This document shows positions 1-5,763 of a stretch of 6,446 nt of DNA, in pieces. How positions within the stretch are numbered: position 1 is the stretch's first letter; each line of letters opens with the position of its first letter. Under the pieces are notes generated by a model. It was not told the DNA's origin. It made no database searches and saw nothing but the letters and a program-made list of their open reading frames with translations. The position numbers and the translations under genes are program-made. Source of the stretch: Thermoplasmata archaeon (GTDB lineage Archaea; Thermoplasmatota; Thermoplasmata; Thermoplasmatales; Thermoplasmataceae); the NCBI GenBank assembly GCA_021835185.1, contig JAKBQO010000087.1, positions 1-6,446 on the forward strand, in the 5' to 3' direction.

Positions 1-990
1 AAGGGATTCATAGGAGAAAACGATTTCCATTCTGTGGTTGACAATCAACGTCTGGAAAATGGTCTTCCATGGAGCATTCCATACACACTGGACATAGGAG
101 AGAGAGAATTCAGACGTATAAAAGCAGGTGATACTGTAAGATTAAGCCAGAACTCAAGGGTAATAGCCATAATGAATGTAACAGATATTTACAGATATGA
201 CAGGATTGAATACTGCCGGAAAGTATTTGGAACCACCTCAACTGATCATCCAGGCGTCAGAAACATCAGGGAAAGTACGGGTATATGTATGGCTGGGGAA
301 ATCAAATCGGCTAACCTTCCGGAAATTCCCTTCATGAAAGAAACACTTTTTCCGGTTGACACAAGGCAGAGATTTCGGGAAAGAGGATGGAAAACCGTTA
401 CTGGATTCCAGACAAGAAATGTTCCACACAGGGGCCATGAAGAGATGCAGAGGACTGCACTGCGTGTTACGGACGGCATTTTCATAAATCCTGTAATTGG
501 AAAAAAGAAACCGGGTGATTACAGGGACGAGATTATCATGAAGTCATACGATACCCTCATAAATAACTATTATCCTTCAAACAGAGTCCTCTTTTCACCC
601 CTTCACTATGAAATGTCATATGGAGGGCCCAGAGAGGCAATGATACATGCAATCATGAGAAAGAATTTCGGGTGCACCCACTTTGTCGTGGGAAGGGATC
701 ACGCGGGTATCGGAAACTTTTATGGACCATATGACGCCCAGAAAAATCTCCAGGCCTTTGAACTTGGCATAGAGATCATGAATATGGATGAGGTCTTTTA
801 CTGCAAGAAGTGCGAACAGCTGGCAACTTCGCGGGATTGCTCCCATGTGGATGGAGATAGAGTTCATTTCAGTGGAACAATGGTTAGGGACACTTTGAAA
901 AACGGATTATCTCCAGAAACCTATCTCTTTAGAAAAGACGTGTATGAAACAATAAACAGGCATGATGATAAGTTTGTAGAGAGAGTTTAG
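1..990 (+). CDS. sat: ATP sulfurylase (sulfate adenylyltransferase), 5' end missing
   Basis: Makes adenosine 5'-phosphosulfate and pyrophosphate from ATP and sulfate, the cytoplasmic activation step of sulfate metabolism. The reading frame is open back to base 1, and the 11 codons before the first GTG (base 34) encode family-like sequence (GFIGENDFHSVV, then a conserved-looking LPWSIPYTLD). The GTG is therefore an internal valine and the true start lies before the window; roughly 50 N-terminal residues are missing, judging by the family's usual length. Counting visible residues from base 1, the nucleotide-binding signature QTRNVPHRGHE is at 137-147 and GRDHAG at 231-236. A zinc-site-like cluster has C268, C271 and C280, with H282 a possible fourth ligand. 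The C-terminus after the SGTMVRDTL segment looks complete. It converges with arcS. No clear terminator follows. The family call is firm; whether it serves assimilation or another route cannot be told here. Confidence 0.95.
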   Translation, partial: KGFIGENDFHSVVDNQRLENGLPWSIPYTLDIGEREFRRIKAGDTVRLSQNSRVIAIMNVTDIYRYDRIEYCRKVFGTTSTDHPGVRNIRESTGICMAGEIKSANLPEIPFMKETLFPVDTRQRFRERGWKTVTGFQTRNVPHRGHEEMQRTALRVTDGIFINPVIGKKKPGDYRDEIIMKSYDTLINNYYPSNRVLFSPLHYEMSYGGPREAMIHAIMRKNFGCTHFVVGRDHAGIGNFYGPYDAQKNLQAFELGIEIMNMDEVFYCKKCEQLATSRDCSHVDGDRVHFSGTMVRDTLKNGLSPETYLFRKDVYETINRHDDKFVERV

Positions 991-1118
991 ACAAACATGC
1001 GAATGTTGTTGTATGGTGAAAAGGTAAAACACCCGATCTGGAAAATATTAAGACGTGACTACTATGCGGATGAAACCGGCGCATCATAACAATGCATCAG
1101 GTTTGAGAACAGCAAATA

Positions 1119-2693
1119 TTAATTCCTAATTCCTGATCTTACCTTTACAGCCGCACCGTTATTCAGGTCTACCATGGCCCTTGATGGCATTAATGCAGTA
1201 CCGGTTCCCCTTAATTCATTGTTGTATGTCATTATGACCTCATCAAAGGCTTTTATATCCGGTGTGGCGTTCTGAATACCCATGGCATATACAGTAGATG
1301 TGGGCCTGAAATCATCTATTGAAACATTGAATTTATCATTTTCAAGGAAAAATTTCCCCGATTCCGGAGTAATGGAAAAACGCCCTATGGATTCATTATA
1401 AACAAAAAGTATTCTGCTCCCCTCCACAATCATGTCCTGATGGAAACTGTTTATTAACTTTACATTGGAAATGTATGGAATTATCCAGTCACCAAATTGA
1501 AACCTCAATAAAGCACGGTAGTCATCCAGTTTCTTGGCATATTGACTTTCTGCTGTCACGGTATCCTTTAAAACAGATACAAGCCTTGCTATATTATTAT
1601 CATCTGTAACTTTTCCCTCTATTATTTTTGCATTGTCTGGTATGGCATCACGAACAAAATCAAGATCCTCCGGTATATACGCTATTACATCTTCATACCT
1701 GTTTTTGTTAAAATATGCAGAAATGAGGTTTTTCATCATGAGTTTTTCATCCTCGTACCATGTGCCTATGACAGGTATATCATAAAAACGAGCGGGGTAT
1801 CCCTTTTCCAGCTCCCGTGGAACTAGCCCAACGGGGGATGTAACAATCAATTCGTGGAGATATCTTCTGTACTGCCATATTCCTGAAAGTATTTTCTTAT
1901 GGGTTTTTGAATCAGAATAGGGTTTTTTGGCGGAACATGGAAGCAGAAGTGCAATATTTCTGTGGTCTGGTTTTACATAGTATGATATTTTATTTCTGTA
2001 ACCAACGATATCAGGCCTGTTGAGGGACTCCAGGGAGTTGGCCTGGATATAGGGTGTCCTTGATGGGAATACGCTGTAAAAATCCTCATAATATCTTGTG
2101 TCTGCTATTCTCAATATTTCCATTGCCTTCCCAGATATGGCAATTTTTTCTACTATTTCCCGCAATGTGTTATCACGTGTTGAGACAAAAATTGATTCCA
2201 GTATAGATTCTGCAAATTGTATGTTCTCCTCGAATGGCTCATAATCAACTCTTGATTTCCCGGCAACATTGTATTTTATATGTTCCCTGCTTTCCTTTCT
2301 TATATACAGATCATCAAAAATATTGATCCCAAGATAGGACAGTACCGGCATAAGATATGGATCTGAAATTCCCTGGAGATAAAACATCTTTGTGAAACCG
2401 TATTTTTTCCGTAATTCCATAAGAAACGAAACGAGGTGCACTGGCCTCTGTATTAATTCAAGGCCATTGTATATTATGATTATATCATTCCCTTCAATAA
2501 TTTTTTCGCTGCTAAGGAAAGATGGATAGTATATTTTTTTTTGAAACTTTTCTCCCAATATTTCTATACTATCCTTCTCATTTTTATAGTCATCTGAAAA
2601 TGTGTTTAATAAAATTGGGAATCTTTTTCCATTTCTGTATCCTGCCCATGTGAATCCCATCACGTATTGTTTGTCTTTTATCTTTTCAGGCAT
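1119..2693 (-). CDS. arcS: Archaeosine synthase ArcS (TgtA2)
   Basis: Acts after the tRNA-guanine transglycosylase TgtA has placed preQ0 at tRNA position 15. In Euryarchaeota, ArcS modifies that base towards archaeosine; in characterised species it attaches lysine, and a radical-SAM partner (RaSEA) completes the reaction. The protein has 524 residues. The ArcS signature PC-x3-KPY-x2-S-x2-H is intact at 252-265 (P252, C253, K257-P258-Y259, S262, H265). It is followed by a family-like segment around 284-316 (TSPVGLVPRELE, then YDIPVIGTWYEDE). Residues about 459-524 form a PUA RNA-binding domain (RPTSTVYAMGIQ to AAVKVR). The N-terminal ~230 residues match the place of the degenerate transglycosylase-like domain. 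C253 is the only cysteine in the protein. The ATG at 2693 lies about 24 bases after a TATA box, so the message is probably leaderless. The gene starts 38 bases after lsm ends, but has its own promoter. Confidence 0.93.
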   Translation of the reverse strand: MPEKIKDKQYVMGFTWAGYRNGKRFPILLNTFSDDYKNEKDSIEILGEKFQKKIYYPSFLSSEKIIEGNDIIIIYNGLELIQRPVHLVSFLMELRKKYGFTKMFYLQGISDPYLMPVLSYLGINIFDDLYIRKESREHIKYNVAGKSRVDYEPFEENIQFAESILESIFVSTRDNTLREIVEKIAISGKAMEILRIADTRYYEDFYSVFPSRTPYIQANSLESLNRPDIVGYRNKISYYVKPDHRNIALLLPCSAKKPYSDSKTHKKILSGIWQYRRYLHELIVTSPVGLVPRELEKGYPARFYDIPVIGTWYEDEKLMMKNLISAYFNKNRYEDVIAYIPEDLDFVRDAIPDNAKIIEGKVTDDNNIARLVSVLKDTVTAESQYAKKLDDYRALLRFQFGDWIIPYISNVKLINSFHQDMIVEGSRILFVYNESIGRFSITPESGKFFLENDKFNVSIDDFRPTSTVYAMGIQNATPDIKAFDEVIMTYNNELRGTGTALMPSRAMVDLNNGAAVKVRSGIRN

Positions 2694-2710
2694 AGAATGC
2701 TATTAAAACA

Positions 2711-2722
2711 GATTATATATAC
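2711..2722 (-). promoter_or_regulatory. TATA box of arcS
   Basis: Read on the minus strand this is GTATATATAATC, centred about 24 bases before the arcS ATG. That matches the archaeal TATA-to-start-site distance, so transcription would begin at or next to the start codon. The box sits in the 38-base gap after the lsm stop, next to a short T-run (TTTTT on the minus strand) that might also end the upstream transcript. Confidence 0.7.
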
Positions 2723-2731
2723 TTTTAAAAA

Positions 2732-2947
2732 TTATTTTGTGGTGATCCTTACCACATTGCTTCCACGTATGATGACCTTGCCGATTTTTCTCTGAACCTC
2801 TCCATTCTCCTCTGCATCGTCCAGGGTCATGTTCATATACTCATCATACCCAACCAGTGTACCTATAAGTGACCTGTTGTCCTTTAATAATAACGTAACT
2901 TTTTTGTTTAAATTTTCTTCAAGCATTTTCATTGGTAATATTGCCAT
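2732..2947 (-). CDS. Sm-like archaeal protein (Lsm/SmAP)
   Basis: Forms ring-shaped (usually heptameric) complexes that bind U-rich single-stranded RNA and act in RNA metabolism. The protein has 71 residues if the ATG at 2947 is used. The Sm1 motif spans about 12-43, with the GYDEYMN signature (G33, D35, M38, N39; Y37 stands where many homologs have His). The Sm2 motif IRGSNVV is at 60-66 (R61, G62). The length is typical of archaeal SmAP1. A GTG three codons upstream (base 2956) would give 74 residues, but it lies inside the Shine-Dalgarno site AGGTGA, which is ideally placed for the ATG; I therefore prefer the ATG. It is the last gene of the csl4 cluster, only 9 bases after the 52-residue gene. 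Confidence 0.95.
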   Translation of the reverse strand: MAILPMKMLEENLNKKVTLLLKDNRSLIGTLVGYDEYMNMTLDDAEENGEVQRKIGKVIIRGSNVVRITTK

Positions 2948-2952
2948 TTTAT

Positions 2953-2958
2953 TCACCT
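2953..2958 (-). promoter_or_regulatory. Shine-Dalgarno site of lsm, overlapping the upstream stop codon
   Basis: AGGTGA on the minus strand, a match to the archaeal anti-Shine-Dalgarno sequence, lies 5 bases before the ATG at 2947. Its first two bases are the last two of the TAG stop of the 52-residue gene, which suggests translational coupling. It decides the lsm start against the upstream GTG. Confidence 0.75.
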
Positions 2959-3115
2959 AATTATATTCATCCTCGTCGTTAAACTGATCGTCATGATCCA
3001 TCATGACCTTTATCAGACCACCTAAAAGCTCCTTCATACTATCTATTTCCTTTCTCATATCCTTAACTTCTCTGGAAAGCTCCTGGACGTCCTTTATTTT
3101 ATCAGCTTCTTTCAT
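2957..3115 (-). CDS. Small coiled-coil protein, 52 residues, between csl4 and lsm
   Basis: Not recognised; no function can be named. It begins MKEADKIKDV and ends HDDQFNDEDEYN. Hydrophobic residues V10, L13, V17, M20, I24, M27, L31, L34 and M38 follow an unbroken 3-4 spacing, so residues about 7-39 should form a four-heptad coiled coil, followed by an acidic tail (40-52). There is no signal peptide, membrane segment or cysteine. The ATG at 3115 overlaps the 3' end of csl4 by 14 bases in another frame and has the site CAGGTG 6 bases upstream; its TAG stop forms part of the lsm Shine-Dalgarno site. This tight fit on both sides, plus the regular heptads, argues for a real gene despite its size. 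By position it may be an oligomeric partner of the exosome or Lsm proteins, which is only inference. Confidence 0.82.
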   Translation of the reverse strand: MKEADKIKDVQELSREVKDMRKEIDSMKELLGGLIKVMMDHDDQFNDEDEYN

Positions 3116-3677
3116 AATTAACACCTGATATATTTATATTGCCATAATCTGAAGCAATTTTTCTCTGCTCGACTCTCCCACAGTTCTTGCAGTATAATTT
3201 TCCATTCTCTACAACCAGATCGCTCCTGCATATTGTACATTTGCTCTTCAGTATACCAAGATTGGGGTCAAATATTGTGGCATAAAGAGGGCGTGTGCTT
3301 ATAATTTTTGCCCTTACAAGGTCTCCAAGAGTAATAATATGAGAATACATAGTCTTGTTGGGAATTGGCAACTTAAGCCTGGCTTCTGTGTTGGCCGGTA
3401 CAATGGCATTTCCCTTTACAACCCCGGAAATCAATATTACTGCCTCCTTGTTTAATATTTTTATTATTTTGCCATATACTATGTCATATCTCTTTATTAT
3501 TACTGGCTGCCTGGATGTATCAACCGATATGATAAGAGATTTGTCATCCCTGCTTACTTTTCCAAAAGCAGTAGATATGACATCACCATCAATGTCCTGT
3601 GTATTCTTTCCTGAAAGGTATTCTTCCTCCTTGGCTATTATGTCGCCGGGGAATACTATATCTTTAACTTGTTCCAT
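3102..3677 (-). CDS. csl4: Exosome RNA-binding subunit Csl4
   Basis: One of the two archaeal exosome cap proteins (with Rrp4). It binds RNA above the Rrp41-Rrp42 ring and helps bring in substrates and the DnaG subunit. The 191 residues show the expected order: an N-terminal domain (1 to about 55, including VFPGDIIAKEEEYLSG), an S1-type beta-barrel (about 60-140, YDIVYGKIIKI to TRPLYATI), and a C-terminal zinc ribbon with C147, C150, C163 and C166, ending in the family-typical RKIASDYG. The ATG at 3677 has the Shine-Dalgarno site AGAGGT 6 bases upstream. It is the first gene of the csl4 - small coiled-coil - lsm cluster. In many Euryarchaeota csl4 lies beside the METTL5-like methylase gene; here that gene is about 1.4 kb away on the other strand. 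Confidence 0.95.
   Translation of the reverse strand: MEQVKDIVFPGDIIAKEEEYLSGKNTQDIDGDVISTAFGKVSRDDKSLIISVDTSRQPVIIKRYDIVYGKIIKILNKEAVILISGVVKGNAIVPANTEARLKLPIPNKTMYSHIITLGDLVRAKIISTRPLYATIFDPNLGILKSKCTICRSDLVVENGKLYCKNCGRVEQRKIASDYGNINISGVNYERS
3122..3127 (-). promoter_or_regulatory. Shine-Dalgarno site of the 52-residue gene
   Basis: CAGGTG on the minus strand lies 6 bases before the ATG at 3115, within the last codons of csl4. It supports translation of the small gene by ribosomes coming off csl4. Confidence 0.65.
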
Positions 3678-3683
3678 TCAATT

Positions 3684-3689
3684 ACCTCT
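3684..3689 (-). promoter_or_regulatory. Shine-Dalgarno site of csl4
   Basis: AGAGGT on the minus strand, 6 bases before the csl4 ATG at 3677. Its presence implies that csl4 messages carry a leader, unlike the neighbouring arcS and ctaB messages. Confidence 0.6.
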
Positions 3690-3744
3690 ATCACGCTATG
3701 CAATTATTAATTACTGGTTGATTCAACATATGTGCATAACATGC

Positions 3745-3755
3745 TTTTATATTAA
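3745..3755 (-). promoter_or_regulatory. Probable TATA box of the csl4 cluster
   Basis: Minus-strand TTAATATAAAA. A start site about 26 bases downstream would fall near base 3724 and give a leader of roughly 45 bases, enough to hold the csl4 Shine-Dalgarno site. Two short palindromes lie between this box and the predicted start site. The AT-rich surroundings make the exact box uncertain. Confidence 0.5.
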
Positions 3756-3791
3756 GTAATTCATTTATTATTAATTTTTTGATTGGTACCC

Positions 3792-4685
3792 TCAGGCAGA
3801 ATGAAGTAAATTTAAAAGCCGCAACACGTTCAATATTATAATAAGGGTGAATACAAATGTAAGATATGGCGCAGTATATACAAACAGGCGGAAAGAGGTC
3901 TTTCTCCCTGGATTTTTTATGAAATTATATGAGAATATTATTATAGGAATGGATAAAATTGCTACTGGTATAAGATAAACAAGACTGTAAAACCCCATAA
4001 AATAGGGTATTAAAGAGAATACGATCAGTAATACTGATGAAAATGATATGGCTATTGCTGTAGACCTGTCGGAATGAGTTACTGGAAACATTGGTACATT
4101 TGCCTTTTTATAGTCTTCCCTGTATCTGTATGCAAGGCTCCATACATGAACCGGGATCCAGAACATGACAAGGAAAAATAATATCCATGGAAGCCATGAA
4201 AAGTTTGATGTTATAGTATACCATCCTATAAGGACGGGAAAAGCGCCGGAGAAGCCACCATAAATAATACTGTAGGGTGAAACCTTTTTAAGAAGATAAC
4301 TGTAGATGAATACATTGTCAAATATCCCGATTGACATGAATATAGATGCTACGAATCTTCTGAATGCCAGAAGTATTATCACAGACAATACTGCAAGGGA
4401 GTAACCGAACATAAGAGCCTGCTTTTTAGTTATCTCGCCAGTTGGCAATGGCCTATTTTTGGTTCTTTCCATTGTAGAGTCCATTTCAAGATCAATGTAA
4501 TTTGTCAAACCCTCGGCGCCCATTGACCCCATTGTAACAGCGGCAATAGCCACAAGTATCATTATTATGTTATTAAAAGAAAAATTATCAACAGCCAGTA
4601 TAGCCCCACCAAAAGCAATAAAAACCAGAAGCCACCAGACCTTTGGTTTTGAGTATTCTATATATATAGCTATTTTACTTGGCAT
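3792..4685 (-). CDS. ctaB: Heme O synthase (protoheme IX farnesyltransferase)
   Basis: Integral membrane prenyltransferase that joins a farnesyl group to heme b, making heme O for heme-copper terminal oxidases (CtaB/Cox10, UbiA superfamily). The protein has 297 residues, usual for the family. The first Asp-rich prenyl-diphosphate motif is complete at 62-80 (N62, D65, D69, M72, R74, then RPL). The second conserved region is at 180-202 (H180, YREDY 188-192, VPMFPV 197-202), with N196 where many homologs have Gly. Hydrophobic segments at about 17-33, 40-57, 91-108, 112-130, 141-158, 164-180, 211-228, 232-254 and 269-288 fit the multi-helix UbiA fold. The ATG at 4685 follows a TATA-like element by about 30 bases, so the leader is absent or a few bases long. 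No oxidase genes are next to it here. Confidence 0.95.
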   Translation of the reverse strand: MPSKIAIYIEYSKPKVWWLLVFIAFGGAILAVDNFSFNNIIMILVAIAAVTMGSMGAEGLTNYIDLEMDSTMERTKNRPLPTGEITKKQALMFGYSLAVLSVIILLAFRRFVASIFMSIGIFDNVFIYSYLLKKVSPYSIIYGGFSGAFPVLIGWYTITSNFSWLPWILFFLVMFWIPVHVWSLAYRYREDYKKANVPMFPVTHSDRSTAIAISFSSVLLIVFSLIPYFMGFYSLVYLIPVAILSIPIIIFSYNFIKNPGRKTSFRLFVYTAPYLTFVFTLIIILNVLRLLNLLHSA

Positions 4686-4710
4686 TAAATCTTAGTCTTT
4701 ATGTTAATCT

Positions 4711-4725
4711 TAAATAAATATATTA
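4711..4725 (-). promoter_or_regulatory. TATA-like element of ctaB
   Basis: On the minus strand this reads TAATATATTTATTTA, with the TTTATTTA part centred about 30 bases before the ctaB ATG. A start site within a few bases of the ATG is predicted. No Shine-Dalgarno site is visible before this ATG, as expected for a leaderless or nearly leaderless message. The palindrome TTAGCTAA abuts it upstream. Confidence 0.5.
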
Positions 4726-4750
4726 GCTAATCCATTTAATTTATAGCTAT
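4723..4750. repeat. Paired TAGCTA palindromes in the ctaB / 101-residue gene divergent region
   Basis: TTAGCTAA (4723-4730) and ATAGCTAT (4743-4750) are perfect 8-base palindromes sharing a TAGCTA core, with centres exactly 20 bases apart, close to two helical turns. A third ATAGCTAT occurs at 4666-4673 within the first codons of ctaB. The first copy abuts the ctaB TATA element. They could be operator sites for a dimeric regulator, but chance is possible in such AT-rich DNA. Confidence 0.35.
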
Positions 4751-4790
4751 TAAACTTACAGGATTAATGATAAAGACAATAAAAATGAAA

Positions 4791-4800
4791 TGTTTATAAG
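4791..4800 (+). promoter_or_regulatory. TATA box of the 101-residue gene / METTL5-like methylase pair
   Basis: TGTTTATAAG is centred about 26 bases before the ATG at 4822, so transcription should start at that codon. An earlier ATG at 4811 is followed after two codons by a stop and would lie upstream of the predicted start site. Confidence 0.65.
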
Positions 4801-4821
4801 GGTGTTATCAATGAAAGACTA

Positions 4822-5127
4822 ATGTCAGACGTAAACAACATCAACAAAATCATTGAAAGGACAAGAAACGATAATAGCTTAAGGGATATCCCTGGAGTTC
4901 TCGTCCCAGTTTGGCAAATAAAAATACGGGAAAGATTTGGCATTAATGTTGACAGGGAAATAGCAGAATATATAGTTCTTGCGGTTCATGAAAACGGTAC
5001 ATGGAAAAGGCAGAGGGCTGTAAGAAAAATTGAAAAAATACTCATAGAGAGAGGCAATGAAATGCCGGTAGCCAAAAAACTCGCAAAAAACATATTGGAG
5101 ATGGCAGTTGGAACCGCACAGGAATAA
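4822..5127 (+). CDS. Uncharacterised 101-residue protein, cotranscribed with the METTL5-like methylase
   Basis: I do not recognise the family. The protein looks soluble and mainly helical, with no signal peptide, membrane segment or cysteine. Visible landmarks are DIPGVLVPVWQIKIRERFGI (22-41), then DREIAEYIVLAVHENGTW (44-61), a basic stretch WKRQRAVRKIEK (61-72), and a C-terminal helix around 80-97. Basic residues slightly outnumber acidic ones, so RNA contact is possible but unproven. The ATG at 4822 is well placed after a TATA box for a leaderless message. The 3' end overlaps the methylase gene by 20 bases and carries its Shine-Dalgarno site, which indicates a two-gene operon. It is not Trm112, the known METTL5 partner, since it lacks zinc-binding cysteines. 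The intact frame and operon structure make it a real gene; its role is unknown. Confidence 0.85.
   Translation: MSDVNNINKIIERTRNDNSLRDIPGVLVPVWQIKIRERFGINVDREIAEYIVLAVHENGTWKRQRAVRKIEKILIERGNEMPVAKKLAKNILEMAVGTAQE
5097..5100 (+). promoter_or_regulatory. Shine-Dalgarno site supporting the TTG start of the methylase
   Basis: GGAG, continued as GGAGATG, lies 7 bases before the TTG at 5108 and inside the 3' end of the 101-residue gene. No ATG or GTG is available in frame before the conserved N-terminal region of the methylase, so this site decides the start. Confidence 0.55.
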
Positions 5128-5722
5128 GATAAATAAGAAATCACTGGAAATTTTTTTGTCCAGGCTTGAAAAACCAGCTTCGTATAATATTGATCTGGAA
5201 CAGTATCCCACTGATGCAAACTCTGCGTCTACCCTTTTGACCGAAGCATACATGGATGGAAATATTTTAGGAAAAACAGTAATAGATCTTGGAACGGGCA
5301 CTGGAATATTCGCCATAGGATCGTGCTACCTTGGGGCGAGCCATGCTACTGGAATAGACATAGACCCTGCTATGATTGAAATATCCAGAAGGAACGCAGA
5401 ACCGTTTCCATGTGCTGAATTCATAAATTCTAGTATTTCAGAGGTTCATGGCAATTATGATACGGTCATAATGAATCCGCCATTTGGATCTGTTATAAAG
5501 CATGACGACATGCCATTCATAATAAAAGCCCTGGAAATAGGGACACGCATATACAGTATACACAATATAAAGAGTTATGAATATATAAAGGGGTTTTACT
5601 CAGAAAGAATGCGGTTAATAAGGCAGGAAAGGATTTTTATAAAGGTTCCCAGGATATATCCACACCACACTGAGGCATACCATGAAATAGAATCACTGCT
5701 TGTATATGGCATTAAGAATTAA
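5108..5722 (+). CDS. METTL5-like N6-adenine RNA methylase (COG2263 family)
   Basis: S-adenosylmethionine-dependent methylase, archaeal counterpart of METTL5, which makes N6-methyladenosine in the small-subunit rRNA (18S A1832 in human). The 204 residues match the family in order: LEIFLSRLE (13-21) and the signature LEQYPT (30-35); SAM-binding motif I DLGTGTG (60-66); the acidic residue D84 in GIDIDP; the catalytic NPPFG (123-127), the NPPF form typical of N6-adenine enzymes; and DMPFIIKALEIGTRIYSIHN (134-153), close to the same region of human METTL5. TTG at 5108 is chosen because no ATG or GTG lies upstream in frame and a GGAG site precedes it. It overlaps the 101-residue gene by 20 bases. 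rRNA as the target is inferred from the family. Confidence 0.92.
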   Translation: MEPHRNKINKKSLEIFLSRLEKPASYNIDLEQYPTDANSASTLLTEAYMDGNILGKTVIDLGTGTGIFAIGSCYLGASHATGIDIDPAMIEISRRNAEPFPCAEFINSSISEVHGNYDTVIMNPPFGSVIKHDDMPFIIKALEIGTRIYSIHNIKSYEYIKGFYSERMRLIRQERIFIKVPRIYPHHTEAYHEIESLLVYGIKN

Positions 5723-5727
5723 AAAAA

Positions 5728-5738
5728 TAATTATACAT
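5728..5738 (+). promoter_or_regulatory. Probable TATA box of tRNA-His
   Basis: TAATTATACAT, centred about 31 bases before the tRNA 5' end, would place the start site a few bases upstream of G-1. A second AT-rich stretch (TTATAATAT, 5741-5749) is too close, since its start site would fall inside the tRNA. Confidence 0.5.
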
Positions 5739-5763
5739 AGTTATAATATCCATTGGTTCAAAT

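Noticed and set aside
34..36. GTG as the start codon of ATP sulfurylase
   Set aside because: The frame continues open to base 1 and encodes family-like residues before it, so this is an internal valine of a gene cut by the window edge.
997..1089. A 30-codon frame (begins MRMLLYGEKVKHP) directly after and in frame with the sat stop codon
   Set aside because: No Shine-Dalgarno site or promoter precedes it, it resembles nothing known, and the sat C-terminus looks complete without it, so read-through or a nonsense mutation is not needed.
1078..1095. Possible hairpin GATG...CATC between sat and arcS as a two-way terminator
   Set aside because: Only four base pairs with a nine-base loop and no T-tract on either strand; too weak to call.
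3355..3759. Plus-strand frame of 134 codons opposite csl4
   Set aside because: Antisense shadow of csl4; the minus-strand protein has clear S1 and zinc-ribbon features and the plus-strand product resembles nothing.
4811..4819. ATG-AAA-GAC followed by a stop, as a regulatory mini-frame before the 101-residue gene
   Set aside because: The TATA box at 4791-4800 predicts transcription starting near 4822, so this ATG is probably not in the message.
4879..5316. Minus-strand frame of 145 codons opposite the 101-residue gene and the methylase
   Set aside because: It runs antisense across a convincing two-gene operon, has no recognisable motif and no promoter or Shine-Dalgarno site.
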